From NCBI RefSeq assembly GCF_963855985.1, contig NC_087095.1:6210001-6274000 (forward strand): a stretch of DNA of 64,000 nt. The letters are read 5' to 3'. Position 1 is the first letter of the stretch. Each line of letters begins with the position of its first letter. The notes under the pieces were generated by a model. It was not told where the DNA came from, did no database searches, and saw only the letters and a list, made by a program, of their open reading frames with translations. A program made the position numbers and the translations under genes. The DNA is from Ostrinia nubilalis (taxonomy: Eukaryota > Arthropoda > Insecta > Lepidoptera > Crambidae). This document shows, piece after piece, positions 1 through 10,700 of the stretch.

Positions 1-139
1 CATAGTGGACTACAACGTCTGGCTGGTACGATTGCGGATTAGAATACTGTCCGGGGCAATATTAAAGTCTGAGATCCACGAGCATCTATACTCGTATTAT
101 AGAGTCATGTTCATTTAAATGCATATTATGTACTTGAAG

Positions 140-270
140 TACAGTCAGCGCAAAATATTTCGTGACACCCAAAGTAGCCAATAAGTTCGCAACATCTTTG
201 TTACAATTGGAATAAGCTTGTGTTATCAACCTTTTGGCCACTTTGAGTGACACGAACTATTTGACTGTAC
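140..270. mobile_element. MITE, GTACAGTCAGCG family, copy 1
   Basis: 131-bp element with inverted ends GTACAGTCAGCG and TTGACTGTAC and an interior related, in reverse orientation, to the sequence at 52618-52751 (shared CACCCAAAGTAGCCAATA-like core). No coding capacity. A family repeat of this sort is abundant in Lepidoptera; that is from memory. Confidence 0.7.
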
Positions 271-371
271 CTACGAGTACGTTTATTCTATATCTAGGTA
301 GTCGTCATTAGTACAATCTCCGCTTTTTAAGTCTAGTTAAAGCTTGTGTTCATCATATTTGTCTCACTCTC

Positions 372-733
372 AAGGTTCAGCCAAACCAACGCGATCAGCC
401 GGCGTGCAATGATGGCGATCAGACTTAAGCTTCAACCACACCAACGCGTGCAGATCGCCATCGCCGGCGCGATCATAGGAAAATGACAGGTCGCGTGAAC
501 TGTCATGGGTCGCGCGACCTGTCATTGGCCTTTGATCGCGGTTGAAGCATTAAAGGTTCGGCCAAACCAACGCGATCAGCCGGCGTGCAGCGATGGCGAC
601 CAGACTTCAATGCATTGATCGCCATCGCTGCACGCCGGCTGATCGCGTGTGATCGCATTGGTTTGGCCGAACCTTAATGGCATTGGTCGCCATCGCTGCA
701 CGCCGGCTTATTGCGTGGGTTTGGCTGAACCTT
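372..733. mobile_element. GC-rich MITE with nested inverted repeats
   Basis: The outer ends AAGGTTCAGCCAAACC and GGTTTGGCTGAACCTT are inverted. The motif GATCAGCCGGCGTGCA plus GCGATGGCGA recurs four times within 362 bp in both orientations, and a small inner palindrome around GACAGGTCGCG lies at about 485-530. It looks like one MITE interrupted by, or rearranged with, other copies of itself. Confidence 0.75.
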
Positions 734-765
734 CAGAGGTATTTGAACCTACAACTGTACGGGTA

Positions 766-1946
766 GGGTAAGTGCGCTAGTTTTCGTCCAATTATCGGAG
801 TTGCCAACTTTGTGATGCGAAATGAATATCTTAAAATACCCTTACTCATATGTATCATATGTCATTTTAGTCCTTATATAGTCTACTTTACGTTAATATT
901 ATATGACAATAAGTAAATACCACGGGTTTTTTTATAAAAAATATTTTATGCAAAAGAGGCGATTTCACTAGTTTTCGTCCAAAAAAATCAGTTTTCGTCC
1001 TAGTGTACGCTAGTTTTCGACCACTGTGTAGAAAAAAGGGTGCAGTTGAATTATTAACTTAAAACCAATTCTACAATACAGTAACTATGGATTGTGGTAT
1101 ATCATTTGAAAGGTAATTTTGTTAGCTTTCAAATGATATCAAAAAGATTTAAATAAGTTTCTTACCTAAATTTAGGAAAATATTGCAATAGGTCGAAGGA
1201 CAAATGGACGAAAACTAATCTACAGGAATAGCTAATTTTGGTTTTCGTCCACCCCAGTGCTTGCTCATGACGTCATGGACGAAAACACAACAACGTTTAA
1301 AGCTGTTTTTTGTTTTCGTCCACATCTTTTTAACGGTTTTTATGGGTTTATCACTGTTAAAAAGTGGACGTAAACTAAAATGTTTAATGTAATAGCAATA
1401 AAGATCATATTGGAAGAAAAAACATGGTATTTTGTAGGTCCATTGAAGTAAAATGATTATTAAAAATATTAACTGGGTGTCAGGGTTTCCGTCCACGTGG
1501 ACGAAAACCAAAATCTTGCAAAATTGTTATGCTAGTATTAGTCCACTTTAATTATCTAAGATTTCTATACAAAAACTTTAATAAACCCTTAAAATAGTGT
1601 TTATTATGCTAATAATTAGACATACGTGCCAAAAACATTACGTAAAGTAGCTAAAACAGTAATTAAACATACCATGAAAGTTCCCTACCGGCACGTTTTT
1701 TTTCTAACTTGACGACGTTTTCCATTCACCTGTGTGCAGCAGCAACTTCCGTAGATTTTTTTGGAGTTATTACTTGTCAAATTACATTTTCATACAGGCA
1801 GAACTGTTACTTAGATATTATAGATTGTAACAAGTCCAAACTTGCACGAAAAGTTAGGTTTGTATTCTAATTTTCCGTATTTGTTTGTGGCAAGTCGGTC
1901 AAATGGACGAAAACAGGAGCTGGACGGAAAACCGGCGCAATTACCC
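766..1946. mobile_element. Non-autonomous TIR transposon with dispersed GTTTTCGTCCA motif
   Basis: The ends match as inverted repeats of about 26 bp: GGGTAAGTGCGCTAGTTTTC on the left, and the complement GGGTAATTGCGCCGGTTTTC on the right. TA flanks both ends (764-765 and 1947-1948). Inside are about 13 near-copies of GTTTTCGTCCA: + orientation near 779, 969, 991, 1012, 1241, 1311 and 1486; - orientation near 1203, 1273, 1363, 1497, 1902 and 1921. No transposase frame is present. An exact hairpin ATATCATTTGAAAG/CTTTCAAATGATAT sits near 1097-1139. Confidence 0.75.
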
Positions 1947-1948
1947 TA

Positions 1949-2332
1949 CGAACTACCAGACCGGTATTTAAGTAAATTGTTTAAGTTATAATGTACAGTC
2001 CACAGTACACACACTTGATTTTTGTTGCAAAATGGTACCTAAAACAACGGAATAAGAGCAGTTTTTAGCTTGACGTCCGTCGTCGGTTCAATGGAACGTA
2101 GGTCATTTAAAATTATTACTGCGGGAACCAGGAATGTCAAATAAACTGCCTAACTCGACTTAACGGAAATTTAACGCAGGATTAATTTAAACCAGTAGGA
2201 TTTGGGGTCATTGTTCAACCATGAGGTCGTGGTGGTCGATGGCCGTCAATGAAACACCGTATAGTTTGTAAAAGTAAACTATATTGCTTGCTGTCACAGA
2301 ACAAACGTCAAACTCCGAGGGCAGTGGGCACT
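1949..2332. other. No recognised feature
   Basis: 384 bp of unremarkable sequence between two transposons; no ORF, repeat or RNA gene seen. Confidence 0.5.
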
Positions 2333-2467
2333 TAAAGCGCTTTCACATTTAGGCGATTTAGCAGCGTGACAAACGCGCGACAGACACGCTGCCGAAAATT
2401 TCATACTATGTGAACGCCGCTGCCGCGCTGCTGACGCGCTAAAAACGCCCTAATGTGAAAGCGCTCT
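2333..2467. mobile_element. Small MITE, AAAGCGCTTTCACATT ends
   Basis: 135 bp with imperfect inverted ends of about 24 bp (AAAGCGCTTTCACATTTAGG and its near complement at 2444-2467). The interior is GC-rich and has repeated GCGACA/GCTGC motifs. No coding capacity. Confidence 0.75.
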
Positions 2468-3156
2468 TATAGTACAGAAAATATAAAATGAAACCGTGAA
2501 CTGAAGTACTTACAGAGCCATTTATTGCCACCAAAATGTAATTTAAATATAATTAACAATTCTATGCCATCTCAAACTGAAATTTAAACATAGAGCCACC
2601 AAGTTGGTTCTAACAGTCATTCGGGCACAAACTGTGAAGGTTTATTTATTTATTTATTTAAACTTTTATGCCAAAATAAATTTGAACATAAGGCGAACTA
2701 ATAAATAAATAAACTAAACAAATATTAGATTAGATAACATAATATTATGTACCTCTTTCGTCCGCGATCTTGTCACGAGTAGACGTGTTACCAATTTATT
2801 TTTCGTAAAAAATAAACTTGTGTACGCAATTGTGACAGTTAAAACCATAAACATAAGGTCCATTTAAAATAATCCATTCCGCATAGTTTCTTGCGAACGT
2901 TATCGACACTGTGTGATTCATCTATTCATTGGCGATGAGCGGGACCACATTCCAGCGCGAGTGAAAGTGACAGTGCTATACAAGTTCTACCGCACACACT
3001 CCCACCTTAAAGAACGCCAGCCGTAGCACTCCATCTACGATCCCCACCGTGCTCAGTGACTACGCAGACTACGAAGTTACTACGAAGCCAGCTCGCTGAG
3101 AGTAAACACTGTGCTACGTACCACAATCAGCTGCTTGTTCCTGATAATACATTAAA

Positions 3157-4116
3157 ATGTCTCTGCAAAGGACGCCTCCTTCACAATCACCGCTAGCAGA
3201 AAATCGACCTCACATGACACAGTATTCTTCAGACCCCTCCTTAAATCGAACAACAAATACTAGTGGAGGATTTCTCACGCTCGATGACAATATTACTCAA
3301 CGAAATAAACGGCAGAAATTGGAAGACTCCCCTAGCGAGCAACCCAGTGAGTCACCCAGCGAGCTTTCTCTTTTTAAGGACGAGATAAAGGATTACATAA
3401 GGTCGCTCATCAGTGCACAGAGTAAGGAACTTACGTCCATAACCAACAAGCTACACGAGTTAACTGAGTCAAATGCAAAAATTGACGCGGCTATGTCACT
3501 GTTAACGTCACAAAATGAGGAGTACCGTGGCAAAATTGCACTCCTGGAAAATCAAGCTCAAAAGGACCGCGAATACATATGCATATTGGAAGAAAAAGTT
3601 GAAGATCTTCACAGAACCTCCCGTAAGACCTGCGTGGAAATCAAAAACGTCCCCAAAAAAGCCCTGGAAACTAGAGAAGACTTGAAACAAATGGTTGTAA
3701 ACCTCTCAAAATCAATCCATCTTGATATGAATGAGCATGATATAAATGACATACACCGCTTGAACTCAAGGGGTGATGGGGAGAGGAAACCCACAATCAT
3801 CGTAGAACTAAGGTCTGCAATTCTGCGATTTGACCTACTGAAAAAGGTGAAAGACTTCAATCTCAAAAACAAAACACGACTGCAAGCTAAACATCTAGGC
3901 TTCACTAGCAACGAAGACACACCTATCTTCATAACTGAGCATCTTACCTCCAAAGGGGCTCGTTTGTTTTTCTTGGCGCGGGATCTGAAAAGAGCTCAAA
4001 AGGTCAAGTACTGCTGGACCTCCATGGGTAAAGTACTTGTAAGGAAAGATGACACGTCAAAAATTATTCACATTCAACATGAAGCACAAGTGCAACAACT
4101 AATGCAAGAAAAATGA
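3157..4116 (+). CDS. LINE ORF1 protein, coiled coil plus FP-like C-terminal domain
   Basis: 319 residues. The first about 70 are Ser/Pro/Gln-rich with a basic KRQK cluster at about 51-54 that could be a nuclear signal. Residues about 72-157 form a heptad-like coiled coil. Residues about 158-250 (IKNVPKK ... IVELRSAILRFDLLKKVK) look like the RNA-binding fold of L1-type ORF1 proteins. The end (PIFITEHLTSKGARLFF ... GKVLVRKD) resembles the C-terminal domain shared by insect LINE ORF1 proteins and baculovirus FP proteins. No CCHC zinc knuckle. By family it is an RNA-binding chaperone that packages LINE RNA. The start ATG sits in AAA-ATG context. The FP resemblance is from memory of motifs. Confidence 0.85.
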   Translation: MSLQRTPPSQSPLAENRPHMTQYSSDPSLNRTTNTSGGFLTLDDNITQRNKRQKLEDSPSEQPSESPSELSLFKDEIKDYIRSLISAQSKELTSITNKLHELTESNAKIDAAMSLLTSQNEEYRGKIALLENQAQKDREYICILEEKVEDLHRTSRKTCVEIKNVPKKALETREDLKQMVVNLSKSIHLDMNEHDINDIHRLNSRGDGERKPTIIVELRSAILRFDLLKKVKDFNLKNKTRLQAKHLGFTSNEDTPIFITEHLTSKGARLFFLARDLKRAQKVKYCWTSMGKVLVRKDDTSKIIHIQHEAQVQQLMQEK

Positions 4117-4597
4117 CTATCTATGTGCATATTTCTCATAAAATTATTTTTCACTTATAAAATATTGTTTTTTAACTGTTTGGTAAAATTCTTAGTGTAT
4201 AATAATATGTTAAATACATACAATGTAACAAAACACACACAAACGTTTACACATATTCAAACACATTCATACACACTCCTATTGCACAATAACAGTAGCA
4301 CATTCTATACCTCACTCAAACTACACACTCACTCTCAAAACAATTATTCAAAACACAAACAAGGCTTACATTTACCTACATATATTTACACCACCAACAC
4401 TTATTATGGAAACGAACTCTTATACTACATTTATTACAGATACCTATACTCACTCTATACACCATTTACTCAATCATCTAGACAATTTTATACCACATTC
4501 ACACCCACACTTTTTTACTCTCCACTACCTAACCTGCCGCTAACTGCACAACCTAACTACCCCAGTTGTAACCTCAAGAGTAATAATTTAATTTTAA
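4117..4597 (+). other. LINE inter-ORF spacer with an open 160-codon frame
   Basis: A CA- and T-rich spacer between ORF1 and ORF2. A frame from ATG at 4123 stays open to TAG at 4603-4605, overlapping the ORF2 start by 8 bases (ATGGATAG). Its product would be low in complexity (Thr, Tyr, His, Asn, Leu), as expected from CA-rich sequence, and I recognise no domain. It may simply be open because the strand is poor in stop triplets, or it may carry ribosomes to the ORF2 start. Confidence 0.5.
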
Positions 4598-7567
4598 ATG
4601 GATAGCTTTGATACGCTTAAAGAACTCGATCAGATACAGCTCTCAGAATCACTCAAATGTAATATACAGGATTTAAAAATAAATTCTGACAATTCTACAC
4701 ATAATTTCATAGTTTTAACACAAAATATTAGAAGTATATACAAAAATTTTAATGACTTACAGCTTACATTGGCACAACTGAAATATGAATTCGATATTTT
4801 AATTTTAACGGAATGTTGGCTAAACCCTAACAAAAATATACCGCAATTAGAACATTACAAATCCTTCCAAACAAAACATCATAATAACCAAAGTGACGGG
4901 GTAGTCGCTTACACTAAAAATAGTCTATCAGTAAAATTTAAGGAGCTAAAACTTGCAAATGCTACCGGAATCGAATTACAAATCTTAAATTATACAATAC
5001 TAGGTATTTACCGCTCCCCTTCGTTTTTAAACGCAGGTAACTTTATTACATCTCTCAATAATCATTTTGAAAACACCGCCCCTCACAAAAATGTATTAAT
5101 TTTAGGTGATATCAATTTTGATTTAATTATTTCCCCAATTGAAACAAATCAAGAACGAACAAATAGATTACATTATTTGAACATGTTATCACTGCATGGA
5201 CTTTCAGCGGCTCATAACTTACCAACGAGGGGAGACGGCTGCCTTGATCATGTCTTTTTAAGAGTAGATAAAGGGAGCAACACGACTTTTACTGCGGTTT
5301 TAAATACAACAGTAACTGACCACTGCCTTGTTCTTTTGTCAATCATAAATAAATATCAACAAACGACACCTCAAAAATATAAAACCGTAGTTAACTATGG
5401 TAATGCTTGTAAGAGTCTGGTAGATGTTGACGTCTCCTTCTTTAATGTTTTTAAAGATCCTGATACGTATGCCTTTGCACTAATAGAGATGGTAAGGTCG
5501 GCTATCCTATCAAACACTAAAAAACTAATTGTTACGAATAGCAAAAGAACCATAAAACCCTGGATTACCACAGGTGCATTACGGTGTATTAGATTGAGAA
5601 ACACTATTTACTTAAAACTAAAATCAAACCCCCAAAATGAAATCCTAAAGATAACTTATAGACGCTATCGTACTTTCTGCGGGAACCTTGTTAAGAAACT
5701 AAAAACTAAGTACAACAAGGACAAAATCAAAACATCGTCACATAACCCCCGAGCCCTTTGGTCAGCCATTAATGACATCACACATTATAAGCCTCCCAAG
5801 AGCCCAAATGATGACCTACTTAATTTAAAATCATGTCCACAAACTTCAATCAATCATGTAAACAAATACTTTGTAAACATTGGACAAAAACTTGCTGAGA
5901 ACATCTCGAATACCATCGAACCCTCAGAGTCATGTAATGCAGACAACTATCATCACCTGTCCTCTTTTGTATTATTAGATACCTCTCACAAGGAAGTGGA
6001 AAGTATTCTGATGTCATTGGACTCTAAGAGTGCACCAGGCTGGGACGGAATCCCTACCCACTTTCTAAAACTCACTAAGGATATTCTCGTTCCTCTCATT
6101 AGTAACCTTGCCAACCTGTGTTTTAAGACGGGAATCTTCCCATATCTTTTTAAGCGTTCCATAGTTACTCCTGTGTATAAGAGTGGAGATAGCGACGACG
6201 TCAACAACTATCGACCCATCTCTGTGTTGACTTCGATCTCTAAAATCATTGAGAAACTATTAAACTCTAGAATAGTGAGCTACTTGACCAAGTACAATAT
6301 TTTATCTACCTCTCAATATGGGTTTAGAAAAGGAATGTCGACACAGGATGCTATCACGGATCTCACATCTGTCATAACAAAAGAAATAGATAAGGGTAAT
6401 AAATGCCTCGCGGTCTTTCTTGACCTCAAGAAAGCCTTCGACACCGTCTCTATCTCCATTCTTATACGTAGGCTGGAGAGTATCGGATTCCGTGGATCTG
6501 CTCTTTCCCTTCTCAGCAGTTATCTTCAAAACAGAAAGCAGGGTGTAAAAATCGTCAACTTTCTGAGTGACGAAGAGAATGTTACGTTTGGTGTCCCTCA
6601 GGGCAGTGTTCTCGGCCCGACGCTCTTTTTGATATATATTAATAATCTTTGCAACCTCAATAACGTCGGGGGGAGGATACTGTCCTATGCGGATGACACC
6701 GCCATTATTTTCACAGCTAAGACCTGGGATGAAGTTAGGTTGAAAGCCGAGAGGGGACTAGCCAGAGTAGGTCAATGGTTAAGTAAAAATCTCCTTACCC
6801 TTAACGCCCAAAAAACGAACTACGTATGTTTTTCTCCTTACATAAATTCACAGCCTTTACCTGACTTTGAAATTAAAATCCACTCCTGTGGGGAACCTCA
6901 AAACCCGGGTTTATCCGTCCTTAACATTTGTAATTGCCCTAAAATTCAGAAAGTTTCCAATGTTAAATATCTCGGAATTATTGTAGATCAGCGATTGAGT
7001 TGGTATTCACACTTAGAACTAACAATAGCGAGGGTAAGGAAACTCATGTGGGTTTTCAAATCTCTGAGGCATGTCATGTGTACCGCACTACTGAACAAAA
7101 TATATATCGCACTAGCTCAGTCCGTAATAACCTATTGCATCCCAGTATGGGGAGGAGCAGCGAAGTCATATTTTATAGAATTAGAACGAGCTCAGAGGTC
7201 CCTGATTAAGGTAATGTACTGTAAGCCCTTTAGATTCTCTACCGATGCCCTATATAAAACCTCTAAACTACTTACTGTCAGGAAACTATATATTTTGCAT
7301 TTGACACTAAGATATCATAAAACGCTACCTCTTGATAATGCTAAACTCAGTAAAAGAAGGTGCGATATCGTGGCCCCTATCTATCCTTCGCGAACTGTCT
7401 TTGCCACTCGGCAAAACTTATCCCAAGCCCCCCACGTTTATAATAAAATTAATCGCATTCTTAATATTTACCCCAAGTTACTGTTTGAGTGTAAGAAATG
7501 TCTCACTGATTCGCTTTTTACACTCGATTACGTTGAGGTGGAAAATATTTTCGTAAGAATTAGTTGA
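4598..7567 (+). CDS. LINE ORF2: APE-type endonuclease and reverse transcriptase
   Basis: 989 residues. The EEP endonuclease spans about 35-250, with N43 (TQNIRSI), E72 (LTECW), GDINFD (D171, N173), LDH (D217) and the terminal TDH (D241, H242) all present. RT spans about 470-770, with SAPGWDGIP, NYRPIS, QYGFRKGMST, FLDLKKAFDTV, PQGSVLGP and the catalytic YADD at 697-700. Between the palm and KYLG lies a segment with HSCG and CNC cysteines, also found in the second LINE of the window. The enzyme would nick chromosomal DNA and prime cDNA synthesis from it. All catalytic residues are intact, so the copy may be functional. Confidence 0.95.
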   Translation: MDSFDTLKELDQIQLSESLKCNIQDLKINSDNSTHNFIVLTQNIRSIYKNFNDLQLTLAQLKYEFDILILTECWLNPNKNIPQLEHYKSFQTKHHNNQSDGVVAYTKNSLSVKFKELKLANATGIELQILNYTILGIYRSPSFLNAGNFITSLNNHFENTAPHKNVLILGDINFDLIISPIETNQERTNRLHYLNMLSLHGLSAAHNLPTRGDGCLDHVFLRVDKGSNTTFTAVLNTTVTDHCLVLLSIINKYQQTTPQKYKTVVNYGNACKSLVDVDVSFFNVFKDPDTYAFALIEMVRSAILSNTKKLIVTNSKRTIKPWITTGALRCIRLRNTIYLKLKSNPQNEILKITYRRYRTFCGNLVKKLKTKYNKDKIKTSSHNPRALWSAINDITHYKPPKSPNDDLLNLKSCPQTSINHVNKYFVNIGQKLAENISNTIEPSESCNADNYHHLSSFVLLDTSHKEVESILMSLDSKSAPGWDGIPTHFLKLTKDILVPLISNLANLCFKTGIFPYLFKRSIVTPVYKSGDSDDVNNYRPISVLTSISKIIEKLLNSRIVSYLTKYNILSTSQYGFRKGMSTQDAITDLTSVITKEIDKGNKCLAVFLDLKKAFDTVSISILIRRLESIGFRGSALSLLSSYLQNRKQGVKIVNFLSDEENVTFGVPQGSVLGPTLFLIYINNLCNLNNVGGRILSYADDTAIIFTAKTWDEVRLKAERGLARVGQWLSKNLLTLNAQKTNYVCFSPYINSQPLPDFEIKIHSCGEPQNPGLSVLNICNCPKIQKVSNVKYLGIIVDQRLSWYSHLELTIARVRKLMWVFKSLRHVMCTALLNKIYIALAQSVITYCIPVWGGAAKSYFIELERAQRSLIKVMYCKPFRFSTDALYKTSKLLTVRKLYILHLTLRYHKTLPLDNAKLSKRRCDIVAPIYPSRTVFATRQNLSQAPHVYNKINRILNIYPKLLFECKKCLTDSLFTLDYVEVENIFVRIS

Positions 7568-7597
7568 AGTTGAAATTGACACACAACATAACATACA

Positions 7598-8002
7598 CAT
7601 CACACCCATGCACACTTACCTCACTTGTACATTTACATACATATACTCACATTACACCCATGCATATTTACCTCACATTTACATACATATACTCACATTA
7701 CACCCATGCATATTTACCTCACATTTACATACATATACTCACATTACACCCATGCACACCTACCTCACATTTACATACATAAAATATACTCACATCACAC
7801 CCATGCACACATACCTCACATTTACATACATACACACCACACCCATGTACACTTACCTCACATTTACATACATATTTTATACTCGCATCACACCCATACT
7901 CACATACTCAACATTTACAAACATATACTCATATCACACCTAAGCACACTTACCTCACATTTACATGCATACACATCACACCCATGCACACTTACCTTAA
8001 TT
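7598..8002 (+). repeat. 46-bp minisatellite in LINE 3' UTR
   Basis: About eight and a half copies of a unit of roughly 40-50 bp containing CACCCATGCACACTTACCTC and CATTTACATACATA. Unit length varies by short insertions such as AAAA or TTTT before TATACTC. Open frames across this array are an effect of the repeat, not genes. Confidence 0.9.
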
Positions 8003-8545
8003 ATAACCTTGTGTACTTAACAATGTTATTACTACTAGCAAATCTATCACGTAAATCTAATTTGTAACTAAGGTGGAAGAGCGAGGTACTCCCAACACAA
8101 GTATCTTACGATTACTTTCTGGGAGACCCCGGTAACTTTATTGTAAATGATTTACAGAAATAAACAATTTTTAATTTAATTAATTTATGTATGTAGCATA
8201 GCATTGTCTGTGATAGTAATTAGTACTTTTTTAATTTGAATTTAAACAATCATAGACGAATCGGTGCTTGAATATGAACTTAGGTAACGTATTAAATCCA
8301 TTTTTGAGTTGAAGCACGCTCAAGCTGGAATAATCTCAATTCAGAAACCGGGCCATAGACTACTGATCAGTACATCTATTGTTTTATTTATAAAGATGAT
8401 GTTCTTGTTTTGCTATTTTTATTAACCAACGCTGGCGTTTTTCAGTATGTATTGTGGTAAAAATACAGTAACCTGATTTACGATCTAGGCTAGAAATTGA
8501 TCAACGAATAAATTCTTGCGTTTTTGTCCGTGACAGATAAATTCT

Positions 8546-8666
8546 AAGGCTGGGTTGCACTGTCTTGCTTTAACTTTGACAAACGTCAAAAATCTGTCAA
8601 ACTCCATACAAAAACACCGGTTATCGTTATAGTTACGGTCAAAGTTGGATGGTGCAACTTAGCCTA
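8546..8666. mobile_element. MITE, GGCTGGGTTGCAC family, copy A
   Basis: 121 bp with inverted ends CTAAGGCTGGGTTGCAC and GGTGCAACTTAGCCT. The interior has AACGTCAAAAATCTGTCAAA and ACACCGGTTATCGTTATAG, shared by four other copies in the window. Confidence 0.85.
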
Positions 8667-9555
8667 AATATTTATCTAAATCAAATAAACAATCTAATGG
8701 GAACATTTGTAATATCCTACATTTCTTTTTGATGAAATGTATAAACAACTTAAAATCAGCATTCCATGGCAGATTGGTGTCGATCACTAATGTTTTTTAA
8801 AATGATAGCTTTCAGAAAAACTACAACGAACGAGTAAGTAGAACGAATACATCAAGCTCATCCCTGTTCTCCTATTGATTGTAAAAGTCGAATATAAACA
8901 AAAAATACTGAGACTTACTCGTAGCAAGATATTATTTCGCAATGCCTTATTTTCCTACTCAGTTTTCACAGAAATGGAATATTTATAGGTAACTACAGCC
9001 CAGGATACTTTCCTGAAGATTGATTTCTTTACGGTTTCTGCATCTAAAACAATACATTATAAACCGAAAAGCCATTGCATTACGAGGTGAAATCTCATAA
9101 AAATTAAGCGTTCGTAACACCAAAGTGTGGAAGTTGGAAAGTATAAGTACTTATGAAGAAATTTATTCCAAAGCACGATCTCATTTTCTTTGATGTGATT
9201 GTTGAAGGAATACATATAATTAATACTTAGGACTGTCCAACCGAGTATCGAATGTCTGACAGTATATTATAAGAAAATATGTACACTTATTACGTCGATA
9301 GAGCTTGCGGGGAATATGAAAATGATGCAAAAAATAGAACCAAAAAATTTCTAATTAATTTGAACTGATCATACGTAATCCTCCAAACAAATTAATATCT
9401 CAGATAAAAACTTCCTCTTCCAAAATTAATAAAACCTTTCATCTACATAATCAACGTAAATATTTTTAATTAAATAGTAACTTAGTATGCATAAGTAGTA
9501 AAATAAAGACAGATACTGATCACCGCATTAATAATACTGTCTTGTCAAATTAATT

Positions 9556-10135
9556 AAAGGACATCATCCATTTTGGTCCAAAATCAAAAGTGCCGGCCAA
9601 AAAATAAAAGTGCTGTATTCTGATAGAATACTAATATAGTTCTAAAAATATATGAAACGACTGACTTTGATCTCAAATACTACGACGTACAGTGGTGCTA
9701 CAGCTTTGGTGTCATAGTAACAAATGCTAAGGCGGACGTATTCTGTCAGAATACAGCACTATTTTTTTTATTAGCCGACATTTTTGATTTTGAACAAAAA
9801 ATGTATGAATAGTCGATGAATTTTAGATCTCAAATACTCGACGCACAGTGGTGCTACAGCTTTGGTGCCATAGTAACAAATGCTAAGGCGAACGTATTCT
9901 GTCAGAAGACAGCACTTTTTTTTATTGGCCGACACTTTTGATTTTGAACAAAAAATGTATGAATAGTCGATGACTTTTAGATCTCAAATACTCGACGCAC
10001 AGTGGAGCTACGGCTTTGGTGCCATAGTAACAAATGCTAAGGCAGACGTATTCTGTCAGAATACAGCACTTTTTTTTGTTGGCCGGCACTTTTGACTTTG
10101 GACCAAAAATATATGAAACGTGGATGATGTCCTTT
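9556..10135. mobile_element. TIR element with internal 155-bp triplication
   Basis: The ends AAAGGACATCATCCA and TGGATGATGTCCTTT are exact inverts, and the similarity continues inward through GTGCCGGCCAA and TGCTGTATTCTGA. Inside, a unit of about 155 bp holding ACAGTGGTGCTACAGCTTTG is present three times (marker at 9689, 9845, 9999). No coding capacity. Confidence 0.85.
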
Positions 10136-10700
10136 GTAGAGAAATTAACTGCAAAAGTCAGTTACGCGCTTCTATTGTAAGAGAGGCAGGAATATAATTT
10201 GGCTTACAGCATTATCACTGTTTCGTGGCATTGTATTAGATACTCTTTGCATACCACACAAAGTTGACAATTACGAGAAATACAAAAGTTGGAAGCAATT
10301 TACGCGGTTTTGTCGCTAGGAAGAGATTTTCCTTTGAAGATATATTATGAAGCCCTGTTTGAAATATAAAGGGGAAGATGGTAAAGAAATACCAGAAATA
10401 CACGTAGCACCATAAATGTATAGAAATTTTAATGAATAGAATCAGACATAATATTTTTATTCCTTTTCACCCTTTTCTCCCTTAATAGTCATATTTGTGC
10501 ATCTGGTTATAGAACCAATGTTGGAAAGTCAGCCATTTATGTTATCAAAAGTAGCGTATCTCTTAAACCCTCCATTTAAAAAAAAAATCTTTCATCATTA
10601 TTACTCCATCTTTTGGTCTTATCATCATTGCATGCATATTATTTTTGTTTCTTTACAGATGTGTTGTTGGAAAACCTATGACCTATTCAATAAAATTATA

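Larger units (their letters stand above)
2760..8185 (+). mobile_element. Full-length LINE (CR1/Jockey-like), apparently intact
   Basis: A two-ORF non-LTR retrotransposon: 5' UTR of roughly 400 bp, ORF1 (3157-4116), CA-rich spacer, ORF2 (4598-7567) with endonuclease and RT, minisatellite-bearing 3' UTR, and a 3' end with AATAAA at about 8159. Neither ORF has a stop or frameshift, so the copy is young. Exact ends are not certain: I found no clear target site duplication, and the left edge is inferred from where the sequence changes character after a TTTA-rich stretch. The clade is judged from RT motifs only. Confidence 0.85.

Noticed and set aside
7608..8020. Open frames over the LINE 3' minisatellite
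   Set aside because: Openness comes from the repeat unit, which lacks stop triplets in two frames; product is a simple His/Thr/Tyr repeat.
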